In this document: positions 1 through 5,617 of the stretch, one piece after another
Layout: each line of letters begins with the position of its first letter
Numbering within the stretch: position 1 is the stretch's first letter
Origin: JAENVU01 sp964639075
GTDB lineage: Bacteria > Actinomycetota > Acidimicrobiia > IMCC26256 > JAENVU01
DNA: 8,520 nucleotides
Assembly (NCBI GenBank): GCA_964639075.1
Contig: CAZXCB010000150.1
Coordinates: 1 to 8,520 of the forward strand
Reading direction: 5' to 3'
The notes under the pieces: model-generated
The model's input: the letters and a program-made list of their open reading frames with translations, nothing else
The model's database searches: none
Told to the model about the DNA's origin: nothing
Translations under genes and position numbers: made by a program

Positions 1-377
1 CCAAGATCAGCGTGATCGTGCGCAAGGCCTACGGCGCGGGGCTCTACGCGATGTGCGGTCCCGCGTTCGATCCCGACGCGTGCCTGGCGCTGCCGAGCGC
101 GCAGATCGCGGTCATGGGCCCCGAGCCCGCCGTGAACGCGGTGTTCTTCAACAAGATCCAGGCGATCGAGGATCCCGACGAGCGGGCGGCGTTCGTCGCG
201 GAACGCCGCGCCGAGTACGAGCTCGACGTCGACCTCGTGCACCTCGCCGCCGAGCTCGTCGTGGACGCGGTGATCGAGCCCGACGACCTGCGGGCCGAGC
301 TGGTCGCGCGGTTCGCGCTCGCCCGCACCCGGGTGCGGGAGGACTTCCGCCGCCGTCACGGCGTGCCACCGGTCTGA
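1..377 (+). CDS. Acyl-CoA carboxylase beta (carboxyltransferase) subunit, C-terminal fragment
   Basis: This is the 3' end of a gene that begins before the window; the reading frame is open from base 3 and ends at TGA 375-377. The visible 124 or so residues match the C-terminal half of biotin-dependent carboxyltransferases. They show a KAYGAGLYAMCGP stretch, then the AQIAVMGPEPAVN motif, which in this family lies in the acyl-CoA/carboxybiotin active-site region. An Asp/Glu-rich helical segment follows, with VDAVIEPDDLRAELV near the end; 'D.VI.P..LR..L' is a hallmark of this C-terminus. The enzyme transfers CO2 from carboxybiotin to an acyl-CoA such as acetyl-, propionyl- or methylcrotonyl-CoA, in the cytoplasm. 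Which acyl-CoA is used cannot be told from this fragment, so no symbol is given. An internal GTG at 12 is not the real start. A small membrane protein gene follows after 3 bp and is probably co-transcribed. Confidence 0.9.
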   Translation, partial: KISVIVRKAYGAGLYAMCGPAFDPDACLALPSAQIAVMGPEPAVNAVFFNKIQAIEDPDERAAFVAERRAEYELDVDLVHLAAELVVDAVIEPDDLRAELVARFALARTRVREDFRRRHGVPPV

Positions 378-380
378 CCC

Positions 381-608
381 GTGCCCTGGTGCCCGGACTG
401 CGACCGCTTCCTCTCGCCGTCGACGGTCACCGCCGACGGGACCTGCCCGACGTGCGGGCGCGCAGTCGAGGTCGGTGACGTCGCCCGGGCCACGGGGGAG
501 GAGGGGCCGCTCCCGCCGATCCCGTGGCACCTGAAGCTGCTCGCCCTCGCGATCGTCGTCTACCTGCTCTACCGCCTCTTCCAGGCCGCCGGCTGGATCG
601 TCGGCTGA
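381..608 (+). CDS. Small zinc-ribbon, single-helix membrane protein
   Basis: A 75-residue protein with a GTG start only 3 bp after the carboxyltransferase stop. No convincing Shine-Dalgarno is visible, so translation is probably coupled to the upstream gene. Residues 4-7 (CPDC) and 22-25 (CPTC) form a two-knuckle zinc-ribbon pattern with an 18-residue spacing. After an acidic/Pro-rich linker, residues 50-70 are a hydrophobic helix (LKLLALAIVVYLLYRLF), predicted to be one membrane span with the zinc ribbon on the cytoplasmic side. I do not recognise a named family. Short zinc-ribbon/transmembrane proteins of this form are frequent as hypothetical genes in actinobacteria. A link to membrane lipid or acyl-CoA metabolism is suggested only by its neighbour. 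The four cysteines and the helix, together with the tight spacing, argue that it is a real gene. Confidence 0.75.
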   Translation: MPWCPDCDRFLSPSTVTADGTCPTCGRAVEVGDVARATGEEGPLPPIPWHLKLLALAIVVYLLYRLFQAAGWIVG

Positions 609-617
609 CGACTCCGC

Positions 618-636
618 CGGGCGACCGGTCCGCCCG
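618..636 (+). terminator. Possible weak terminator hairpin after the zinc-ribbon gene
   Basis: A 6-bp GC stem (CGGGCG 618-623 with CGCCCG 631-636) around a 7-nt loop lies 9 bp after the stop codon at 608. There is no T-run, which is usual in high-GC actinobacteria but leaves the call uncertain. It would separate the carboxylase unit from the secreted protein gene at 751. Confidence 0.3.
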
Positions 637-712
637 AGGAGCGGGTCGGATGGCCTGTTTCGCGGCCTTCACCCGTGTAGGTGTCGCCATCGGACATTTC
701 GTGCGATAAGTT

Positions 713-750
713 CCCGCCCTTCGAGAGCGGGCTGGAAGGGCTGAAGAGGG
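713..750 (+). promoter_or_regulatory. Translation-initiation region of the CHAP-propeller gene
   Basis: Two purine-rich Shine-Dalgarno candidates precede ATG 751: GGAAGGG at 734-740 (10 nt spacing) and GAAGAGGG at 743-750, which abuts the start and is less likely. Just upstream, CCCGC 713-717 can pair with GCGGG 727-731. This small hairpin ends 2 nt before the first candidate. The leader 637-712 shows no promoter that I can call confidently and no riboswitch pattern that I recognise. Confidence 0.4.
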
Positions 751-2748
751 ATGAAATTCTCACGCGGTTGGCTCGCGCGCCTCGGCGCGCCGATCCTGGC
801 GGCGGTCGTGCTGGTGGCGTTGCTCGCGGCGCTCGGACCTGCCGGGGAGCGTCCGGCCGGTGCGGCGGTCGCGTCGACCCAGAACCTGCTGCCGTCGGTC
901 GGCGCCACCGGCGTCACCTACCTCTGCGGGCCGAACGCGGCGTACGGCTGCACCCCGGGGTACACGGGTGACAACGTCCCGGCCTCGATGTGGAGCGCCT
1001 ACGGCTGCGACAACGCGTCGGGCTGCCCGGACACCCCGCACAACTGCTACCTGTGGATCGCGTACCGGCTGAACCAGGAGGGCATCGTGCCGACGTGGAC
1101 GGCGGACGCCTCGGACTGGGACACGAACGCCGCCGCCACGGGTGTCCCGGTCGACCAGACCCCCGCAGTGGGATCGGTCGCCCAGTGGAACCTCGCACCC
1201 AAGGGCCACGTCGCCTGGGTGGAGTCCCTCGGTGCGGACGGCAGCATCACGCTCACGATGGACTGGTGGGGCTCGGCCGCCACCACGCCGTCGACTCCGG
1301 GTGGCTACACCGCGTGGATCAAGATCGACAGCGGGTCCCCGGCGTGGCCGGACAACTTCCTGCACTACGAGCAGGTGGCGGTGACGGCCGCGTTCACCAA
1401 GAGCCCGGCGAGTCCCACCCCGGCGCAGGCGGTGCAGTTCCACGACACCAGCACGGGCGGTCCGACGAGCTGGGCGTGGGACTTCGACAACAACGGCACC
1501 ACCGACAGCACGGCTCAGCACCCTTCGCACACCTACGCGGTGGCCGGCACCTACACCGCCAAGCTGACTGCCGGGAACTCGATCTCCTCGGACTCGGTCA
1601 CCCACTCGATCACGGTGACCTCCGCGGTCGTGCCGCCGGGTCCGGCGTGGCGGTACCAGGCGCTGAACGGTGCGGGCAGCGGCGTGTCGACCGATCACTT
1701 CGGGAACGGCAACGCCCTGCTGCAGTACGGGATCCAGCTGCAGGCGTTCTACGCGGACACCACGCTGGGCTCCTTGACGCACTCGTGGTGGGACGGCACG
1801 AAGTGGAAGGTCGAGCACCTCGACGGGAACGGTGGCGCGAACGGCCGCACCGGCAACACGGTGGGCGCCAACGTTGCAGCGACGCAATACGGCAGCACGC
1901 TGCAGCTCTTCTACGCAGACGCGACGTCGAACGCATTGCGCCACGCCTGGTACGACGGTGCCTGGCACTTCGAGACGCTGGACGGGAACGGCGGTTCGGG
2001 CGGGCGGACCGCCAACGACGTGGCCGGTGGCGACATCGCGGTGCGGACCTACCTGGGTCAGCTGCAGGTGTTCTACTCGGACGACACGGCGCACACGCTG
2101 CGGCACGCGTGGTGGACCGGCACGACGTGGGGCTTCGAGACGCTCGACACCGGGTTGGCGTCGTCGGCGCACGTCGCGGCGACCCAGTACGGCAGCACGC
2201 TCCAGGTGATGTACGCCGGCACCGGCGGGCTCCTGCGCCACGCCTGGTACGACGGTGCCTGGCACCGTGAGACCCTCGACGGCGCCGGCGGCTCGAACGG
2301 GCGCACCAACGACGACGTCGGCGCACACGCGGCCGTGCTCCAGTACGGCACGCAGCTCGACACGCTGTACCAGGACACGACGAGCGGGTCGTTGCGCCAC
2401 GCGTGGTGGAACGGCGTGAAGTGGAGCTTCGAGACCCTCGACGGCGCCGGCGGGGTGATCCCCGGGCACACCAACCACGACGTCGGTGCGTACATCGCGG
2501 CGCTGCCCTACGGGGGCGGACTCCAGATCGTCTACCAGGACACCACCAGCGGCGCGCTGCGCCACGCGTGGTACGCCGGCGGCTGGAAGGTCGAGATCCT
2601 CGACGGGACCGGTGCCACCAAGCCCGGCGCGTCGAGCAGCGCCGACACCGGCCGGTCCACCGCGATCCTCCAGTACGGGACCCAGCTCCAACTCACGTAC
2701 TTCGACGCCGACAACTCCGACCGGTTCGCGCACAGCTGGTACAGCTGA
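751..2748 (+). CDS. Secreted CHAP-PKD-seven-bladed propeller protein
   Basis: A 665-residue exported protein. Residues 1-38 form a signal peptide: Lys/Arg start, hydrophobic core about 12-30, likely cleavage after AGA at 36-38. Residues about 79-206 resemble a CHAP (NlpC/P60-like) amidase/peptidase domain. The candidate nucleophile is Cys99 in NCYLWIAYRL, then His153 in KGHVAWVE, then an acidic residue (Asp171) in TMDWWG. CHAP enzymes typically cleave peptidoglycan peptides or amide bonds. Extra cysteines at 59, 67, 86 and 92 suggest disulfides outside the cell. Residues about 210-290 are a PKD domain, with the WAWDFDNNG and HTYAVAGTYTAKLTA signatures. Residues 299-665 are tandem units of 46-55 aa with core LRHAWYDG.W..ETLDG.GG, best read as a lectin-like beta-propeller. 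ATG 751 has a Shine-Dalgarno upstream. The gene stands alone, between possible hairpins. The target is unknown; cell-wall remodelling or surface glycan binding is inference. Confidence 0.88.
   Translation: MKFSRGWLARLGAPILAAVVLVALLAALGPAGERPAGAAVASTQNLLPSVGATGVTYLCGPNAAYGCTPGYTGDNVPASMWSAYGCDNASGCPDTPHNCYLWIAYRLNQEGIVPTWTADASDWDTNAAATGVPVDQTPAVGSVAQWNLAPKGHVAWVESLGADGSITLTMDWWGSAATTPSTPGGYTAWIKIDSGSPAWPDNFLHYEQVAVTAAFTKSPASPTPAQAVQFHDTSTGGPTSWAWDFDNNGTTDSTAQHPSHTYAVAGTYTAKLTAGNSISSDSVTHSITVTSAVVPPGPAWRYQALNGAGSGVSTDHFGNGNALLQYGIQLQAFYADTTLGSLTHSWWDGTKWKVEHLDGNGGANGRTGNTVGANVAATQYGSTLQLFYADATSNALRHAWYDGAWHFETLDGNGGSGGRTANDVAGGDIAVRTYLGQLQVFYSDDTAHTLRHAWWTGTTWGFETLDTGLASSAHVAATQYGSTLQVMYAGTGGLLRHAWYDGAWHRETLDGAGGSNGRTNDDVGAHAAVLQYGTQLDTLYQDTTSGSLRHAWWNGVKWSFETLDGAGGVIPGHTNHDVGAYIAALPYGGGLQIVYQDTTSGALRHAWYAGGWKVEILDGTGATKPGASSSADTGRSTAILQYGTQLQLTYFDADNSDRFAHSWYS
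1645..2745 (+). repeat. Coding tandem repeats: seven propeller blades
   Basis: Units aligned on A-x-x-Q-Y-G start at bases 1714, 1876, 2038, 2176, 2332, 2497 and 2662 (residues 322, 376, 430, 476, 528, 583 and 638), giving lengths of 54, 54, 46, 52, 55 and 55 residues plus a final part-unit of 28. The final part-unit stops at HSWYS. The segment 299-321 before the first unit (AWRYQALNGAG) supplies exactly the missing second half, making seven blades. The shared core is L-Q-x-x-Y-x-D, L-R-H-A-W-[YW]-x-G, W-x-x-E-x-L-D-G, then usually G-R-T-x-x-D-V-G. Units 2 and 4 share a perfect 32-nt DNA match (1937-1968 and 2234-2265). Units 4 and 5 share a 23-nt match (2269-2291 and 2431-2453). These indicate recent duplication or gene conversion. 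The pattern recalls fucose-lectin/PLL-like propellers; that family assignment is inference. Confidence 0.85.
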
Positions 2749-2756
2749 CCCGGCGC

Positions 2757-2793
2757 GGGCGCCCGCGGACCGGCTCGGGGTCCGCGGGCCCCC
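2757..2793 (+). terminator. Strong GC hairpin after the CHAP-propeller gene
   Basis: A perfect 11-bp inverted repeat (2761-2771 with 2779-2789) encloses a 7-nt loop. GGG at 2757-2759 can extend the pairing to the C-run at 2790-2793 if C2760 is bulged. It begins 8 bp after the stop codon at 2748. It lacks a T-tract, as many actinobacterial terminators do. Its place between a protein gene and a tRNA fits transcription termination. Confidence 0.65.
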
Positions 2794-2816
2794 GGTGCAT
2801 AGACTCACGCTCCTTA

Positions 2817-2894
2817 CGGGCTGTGGCGCAGCTTGGTTAGCGCGTCGGTCTGGGGGACCGAAGGTCCCGGGTTCGAGTCCCGGCAGCCCGACCA
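2817..2894 (+). tRNA. tRNA-Pro (anticodon GGG)
   Basis: A full cloverleaf can be folded by hand. The acceptor stem CGGGCTG 2817-2823 pairs with CAGCCCG 2884-2890. The D stem is GCGC 2826-2829 with GCGC 2840-2843. The anticodon stem is TCGGT 2845-2849 with ACCGA 2857-2861, and the anticodon GGG is at 2852-2854. The variable loop is 5 nt. The T stem CCGGG 2867-2871 pairs with CCCGG 2879-2883 around TTCGAGT. Discriminator A2891 and an encoded CCA (2892-2894) complete it. C1 with discriminator A fits a bacterial proline tRNA, reading CCC and CCU. A weak -10-like TAGACT lies at 2800-2805, but any -35 would fall inside the preceding hairpin. No second copy of the tRNA 3' end is visible in the window, so there is no sign of an integrated element here. 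Confidence 0.97.
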
Positions 2895-2911
2895 GGAGCG
2901 GCAGGAACTTC

Positions 2912-2941
2912 TTGACGCGCAGCGTGACGCGCGGCTTGACT
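2912..2941 (+). promoter_or_regulatory. Paired TTGAC motifs upstream of the beta-helix gene
   Basis: TTGACG (2912-2917) and TTGACT (2936-2941) match the -35 consensus and lie 24 bp apart. Between them, TGACGCGC occurs twice (2913-2920 and 2925-2932) at a 12-bp period. No good -10 follows either motif at normal spacing. This is a candidate promoter or operator only. It lies in the 130-bp gap between the tRNA and the GTG start at 3025. Confidence 0.22.
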
Positions 2942-3024
2942 CCGGCGCGGGAGAAGCGGTTGCCGCCGTTTCGCGGGAATTGCGGCCCGGCGCCAGCCGG
3001 TGGGTGCGTGACTTGGGGGGCTCC

Positions 3025-5079
3025 GTGCGCATCGTGCTGAAGCAGTCGAAGGGCCGGTGGCTCGGGTGTCTCGTGCTGATCGTGACCGCTGGTGCGCTGG
3101 CGTTCCCTTCACCGGCGTCCGCGCACCTCGAGCGACCGTCGTACTGGCCGGATCCTGCGCCTGACACCTCGATCAGCCCCGCGGCTGGAGGCGGGGTGCC
3201 CATCGCCCGCTCGCTCGAGACTGCCGTCACCGGTGACGGGCCCGGCGAGGTCCTCGTCGTGTGCGAGGGGGGCACCAGCGGGACGAAGTCGCTCGCGATC
3301 CTCGAAGCATCGCTCGGCCGGGCCACGACCACCGGCTTCAAGCTGCGCCCGAGCCAGCCGACGGTCCGCGTTTCGCCACACGATGCCACCATGCTGCGCT
3401 GGATCAACCAGGTCCTGGCCCTCCGCTGCACCTACGACTCCGTGCAAGCGGCCGTGTTCGACGCCGGGAACAACGACCGCATCGTGATCATGCCGGGCCG
3501 GTACGAGGAACCGCAGTCGCGGAGCAAGCCGACGAACGACCCGACGTGCACGCCCAGCCTGTTGCAGGAGGATGCCAGCGGCTCGCTCGCGCCGAGCTAC
3601 GAGTACCACGCCACCTGTCCGAACGACCAGAACCTGATCTTCGTCCAGGGGCGGGCCGTCGTCGGCGAGCCGTTGGCCACGCCGCGCTCGAACCGGCAGG
3701 GAATTCCGGCCCAGGAGCTCGGACCCTGCCTGCGCTGCAATCTCCAGATCGAAGGCACCGGTCCGAAGCCGGAGGACGTCGTCCTGGATGCGGGCGCGGG
3801 CTACGAGGAACGCGGCGCGCGCGCGAAGCCCGGTGGGTACGCCAAGGACGTCGTCCTGAAGGTGGATCGCGCCGACGGCTTCGTCGGACGCAACTTCGTG
3901 ATGCGGGGGGCGCGCGAGCACGGGTTCTACAGCGAGGAGACCGACGGTGTGCTGCTCGATCGCACGAAGTTCTTCTGGAACCGCGATTACGGGCACCTGA
4001 GCTTCACCTCCGACCACCACCGGGTGCAGAACTGCGAAGGGTTCGGCTCCGGTGACGCGGTCATCTACCCGGGGGCAGCCCCCGAGACCGGCTCGCAGGC
4101 GACGAGCTTCTACCCGGATGCGCCGCGCAAGAACACGATCATCATCAACTGCGACCTGCACGGCTCGGCGCTGGGCTACTCGGGTTCGATGGGCAACGCC
4201 GTGCGGATCACCCGCAACCACATCTACGGCAACATGACCGGGATCGCCAGCGACACGCTGTCGGCCGCGGGGCATCCGGGATTCCCCGCCGACAGCTCGG
4301 AGATCGACCGCAACTTCATCTACTCCAACAACCTCAACCTGTACGTCGACGATCCGCCGGTCGATCCGCTCGTCGGCGTGCCGGTCGGGACCGGGATCCT
4401 GTATGCCGGGATGAACGATGCCCGTGTGCACCGCAACTGGATCTTCGACAACTGGCGTGACGGCACGATGCTGTTCTCGGTTCCGGACGCGTTCGTGAGT
4501 GGCGGGGGTGCCGAGGGCGACGTCTTTCCCGGCGTCTCCTGCCCGTCGGCGTCGACGAGCCTGATCTCGACCTCGTGCGGTAACCGCTTCTTCGCCAACA
4601 GCGTCGGCCGGGCGCCGGACGGATTCCGCTTCCCGACGGCAGTCGAGTTGTTCGGGAACCAGCACGCGCACGACGACGCCCGGCCCGAGAAGCCGAACGG
4701 CAACGACTTCTGGTGGGGTGAGTTCTTCGCCGATCTCACCGTCGGGAACTGCTGGTTCGACAACACCGGCGTCGACGGGACCGCGGCCAGCGTGACCGGG
4801 CCCGGACAGGCCGGCCGGCTGCCCGGGCCCGAGCCGCAGGTGCTGCCCTCGGACTGCGGCAGGAGCGTCGGCAACGACGACCTGGCGAAGCTCGTGTACC
4901 TCGTCGACTGCAGCGAGGGGCCGGACGCGGACACGGGGCCGACCGACTGCGACTGGTGGGTCACGCCGCCGCGTCCGGGCAGCGTGGCCGCGACCCCGTC
5001 CGTCGTTGCCGGCCCGGCCGACGGCTCGCTCGAACGCGAGGCGCTGCGGCAGCGCCTCGTTGAGCTGATCCACCGATGA
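3025..5079 (+). CDS. Secreted right-handed parallel beta-helix protein
   Basis: A 684-residue protein if started at GTG 3025. The frame is open back to 2833, but that would run through the tRNA. GTG 3025 places a classic signal peptide at the N-terminus (KQSKGRW, then the hydrophobic core LGCLVLIVTAGALAF, then cleavage at ASA|H near residue 33), with a G-run at 3015-3020 as a weak ribosome site. GTG 3034 is the alternative. Residues about 270-580 contain repeated beta-helix rungs such as FVGRNFVMRGAREHGFYS, RNHIYGNMTGIASD, RNFIYSNNLNLYV and HRNWIFDNWRDGTMLF, of the pectate-lyase/NosD-like type. The N-terminal 60-250 has a 'VVLDAG' entry strand and paired cysteines (e.g. PCLRC at 234-238). Family members are polysaccharide lyases, or structural or binding proteins; no catalytic set is recognisable, so the substrate is unknown. 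The stop overlaps the next gene's ATG by 4 bp. Confidence 0.82.
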   Translation: MRIVLKQSKGRWLGCLVLIVTAGALAFPSPASAHLERPSYWPDPAPDTSISPAAGGGVPIARSLETAVTGDGPGEVLVVCEGGTSGTKSLAILEASLGRATTTGFKLRPSQPTVRVSPHDATMLRWINQVLALRCTYDSVQAAVFDAGNNDRIVIMPGRYEEPQSRSKPTNDPTCTPSLLQEDASGSLAPSYEYHATCPNDQNLIFVQGRAVVGEPLATPRSNRQGIPAQELGPCLRCNLQIEGTGPKPEDVVLDAGAGYEERGARAKPGGYAKDVVLKVDRADGFVGRNFVMRGAREHGFYSEETDGVLLDRTKFFWNRDYGHLSFTSDHHRVQNCEGFGSGDAVIYPGAAPETGSQATSFYPDAPRKNTIIINCDLHGSALGYSGSMGNAVRITRNHIYGNMTGIASDTLSAAGHPGFPADSSEIDRNFIYSNNLNLYVDDPPVDPLVGVPVGTGILYAGMNDARVHRNWIFDNWRDGTMLFSVPDAFVSGGGAEGDVFPGVSCPSASTSLISTSCGNRFFANSVGRAPDGFRFPTAVELFGNQHAHDDARPEKPNGNDFWWGEFFADLTVGNCWFDNTGVDGTAASVTGPGQAGRLPGPEPQVLPSDCGRSVGNDDLAKLVYLVDCSEGPDADTGPTDCDWWVTPPRPGSVAATPSVVAGPADGSLEREALRQRLVELIHR

Positions 5080-5480
5080 CCGGCCCTCGTCACCGCTGGC
5101 CCGCGCTGTTGCTCGCGGCGGCGGTGCTCGCCGCTTGCGGCGGGGGGTCCGACGAGGCTTCACGCGCGCGGACCGAGACGGAGCGCGTCGGCGGCATCGG
5201 CCTCGTACGCGCGGGTTCGACGGCCCAGTTCGCAGATTGCGCGGGCTGGCGCCGCGGGACCGTCGAGGAGCGCCGGGAGACGATCACGAGCATCCGGGAC
5301 CAGCTGACCCCACAGCGGTCGGTGACCGCAGAGTCCGCGCTCTCCGATGACGCGGCGTACCGCATGTTCGACAAGACCTGTTCCAGCGGGATCGCGGACA
5401 GCCTGCGGCTCTACAAGATCTACGCCCGCGCCCAGGCCTTCGCGCCCTTCGCGTCGTCGACCCGCGACAAGGGCACCTGA
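5076..5480 (+). CDS. Small lipoprotein coupled to the beta-helix protein
   Basis: A 134-residue protein whose ATG lies in an ATGA overlap with the upstream stop, indicating translational coupling. It has a lipoprotein signal: basic start (RHRW), hydrophobic LLLAAAVLA and lipobox LAAC with Cys21, followed by GGGSDE. Mature-region features are an ADCAGWRRGTVEERRETI segment, a helical middle and DKTCSSGIADSLRLYKIYARAQAF near the end. Cys54 and the second Cys near residue 109 could form a disulfide. The 'ADC..W..G..EER' plus 'LYK.YARA.AF' pattern is familiar to me from uncharacterised actinobacterial proteins, but I know of no assigned function. It is most likely anchored on the outer face of the membrane. 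Its pairing with the beta-helix protein suggests an anchor, chaperone or partner role (inference). Confidence 0.78.
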   Translation: MTGPRHRWPALLLAAAVLAACGGGSDEASRARTETERVGGIGLVRAGSTAQFADCAGWRRGTVEERRETITSIRDQLTPQRSVTAESALSDDAAYRMFDKTCSSGIADSLRLYKIYARAQAFAPFASSTRDKGT

Positions 5481-5522
5481 CGGGCGAGCCCGCTGGTCAA
5501 CGGCATGATCCGGTCGCGTGCG

Positions 5523-5572
5523 ACCGCCGGACCGCCGGACCGCGGTCCGCCGGAGCCTCGGCGAGGTAGCGT
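5523..5572 (+). promoter_or_regulatory. Candidate operator/promoter upstream of modA
   Basis: Three copies of [AT]CCGCCGG occur at 5523-5530, 5531-5538 and 5546-5553. Overlapping them is a perfect 14-bp palindrome CGGACCGCGGTCCG at 5536-5549. A -10-like TAGCGT lies at 5567-5572, which places the palindrome across the expected -35 position, although no -35 consensus is present. A small CCTC/GAGG hairpin (5556-5566) lies between. The arrangement suits a repressor or activator site for the mod operon. A terminator for the preceding gene pair is the alternative. Confidence 0.35.
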
Positions 5573-5617
5573 CCTGCCCGGCGAGCGTCCGTCCGGGACG
5601 CGGGGAGGAACCACCAC

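Noticed and set aside
609..750. A c-di-AMP (ydaO-type) riboswitch, which often precedes actinobacterial cell-wall hydrolase genes.
   Set aside because: The leader is short and I could not find the conserved ydaO motifs or a matching fold.
1645..2745. Regular repeats as a CRISPR array or non-coding satellite.
   Set aside because: The period is about 138-165 bp, stays in frame and encodes propeller blades, with protein conservation stronger than DNA conservation.
760..2808. A 682-codon minus-strand open frame opposite the CHAP-propeller gene.
   Set aside because: It is Arg/Val-rich and low in complexity and mirrors the codon periodicity of the + strand gene, which has recognisable domains and a signal peptide.
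2817..2894. tRNA-Pro as an attachment site of an integrated element.
   Set aside because: No repeat of its 3' end, integrase or phage-like gene is visible in the window.
2833..3024. Upstream extension of the beta-helix reading frame back to GTG 2833.
   Set aside because: It would translate through the tRNA-Pro gene and place 64 charged residues before a clear signal peptide. GTG 3025 fits secretion better.
3109..5163. A 684-codon minus-strand open frame opposite the beta-helix gene.
   Set aside because: It is a GC-bias shadow with no recognisable motif; the + strand product has a signal peptide and beta-helix rungs.
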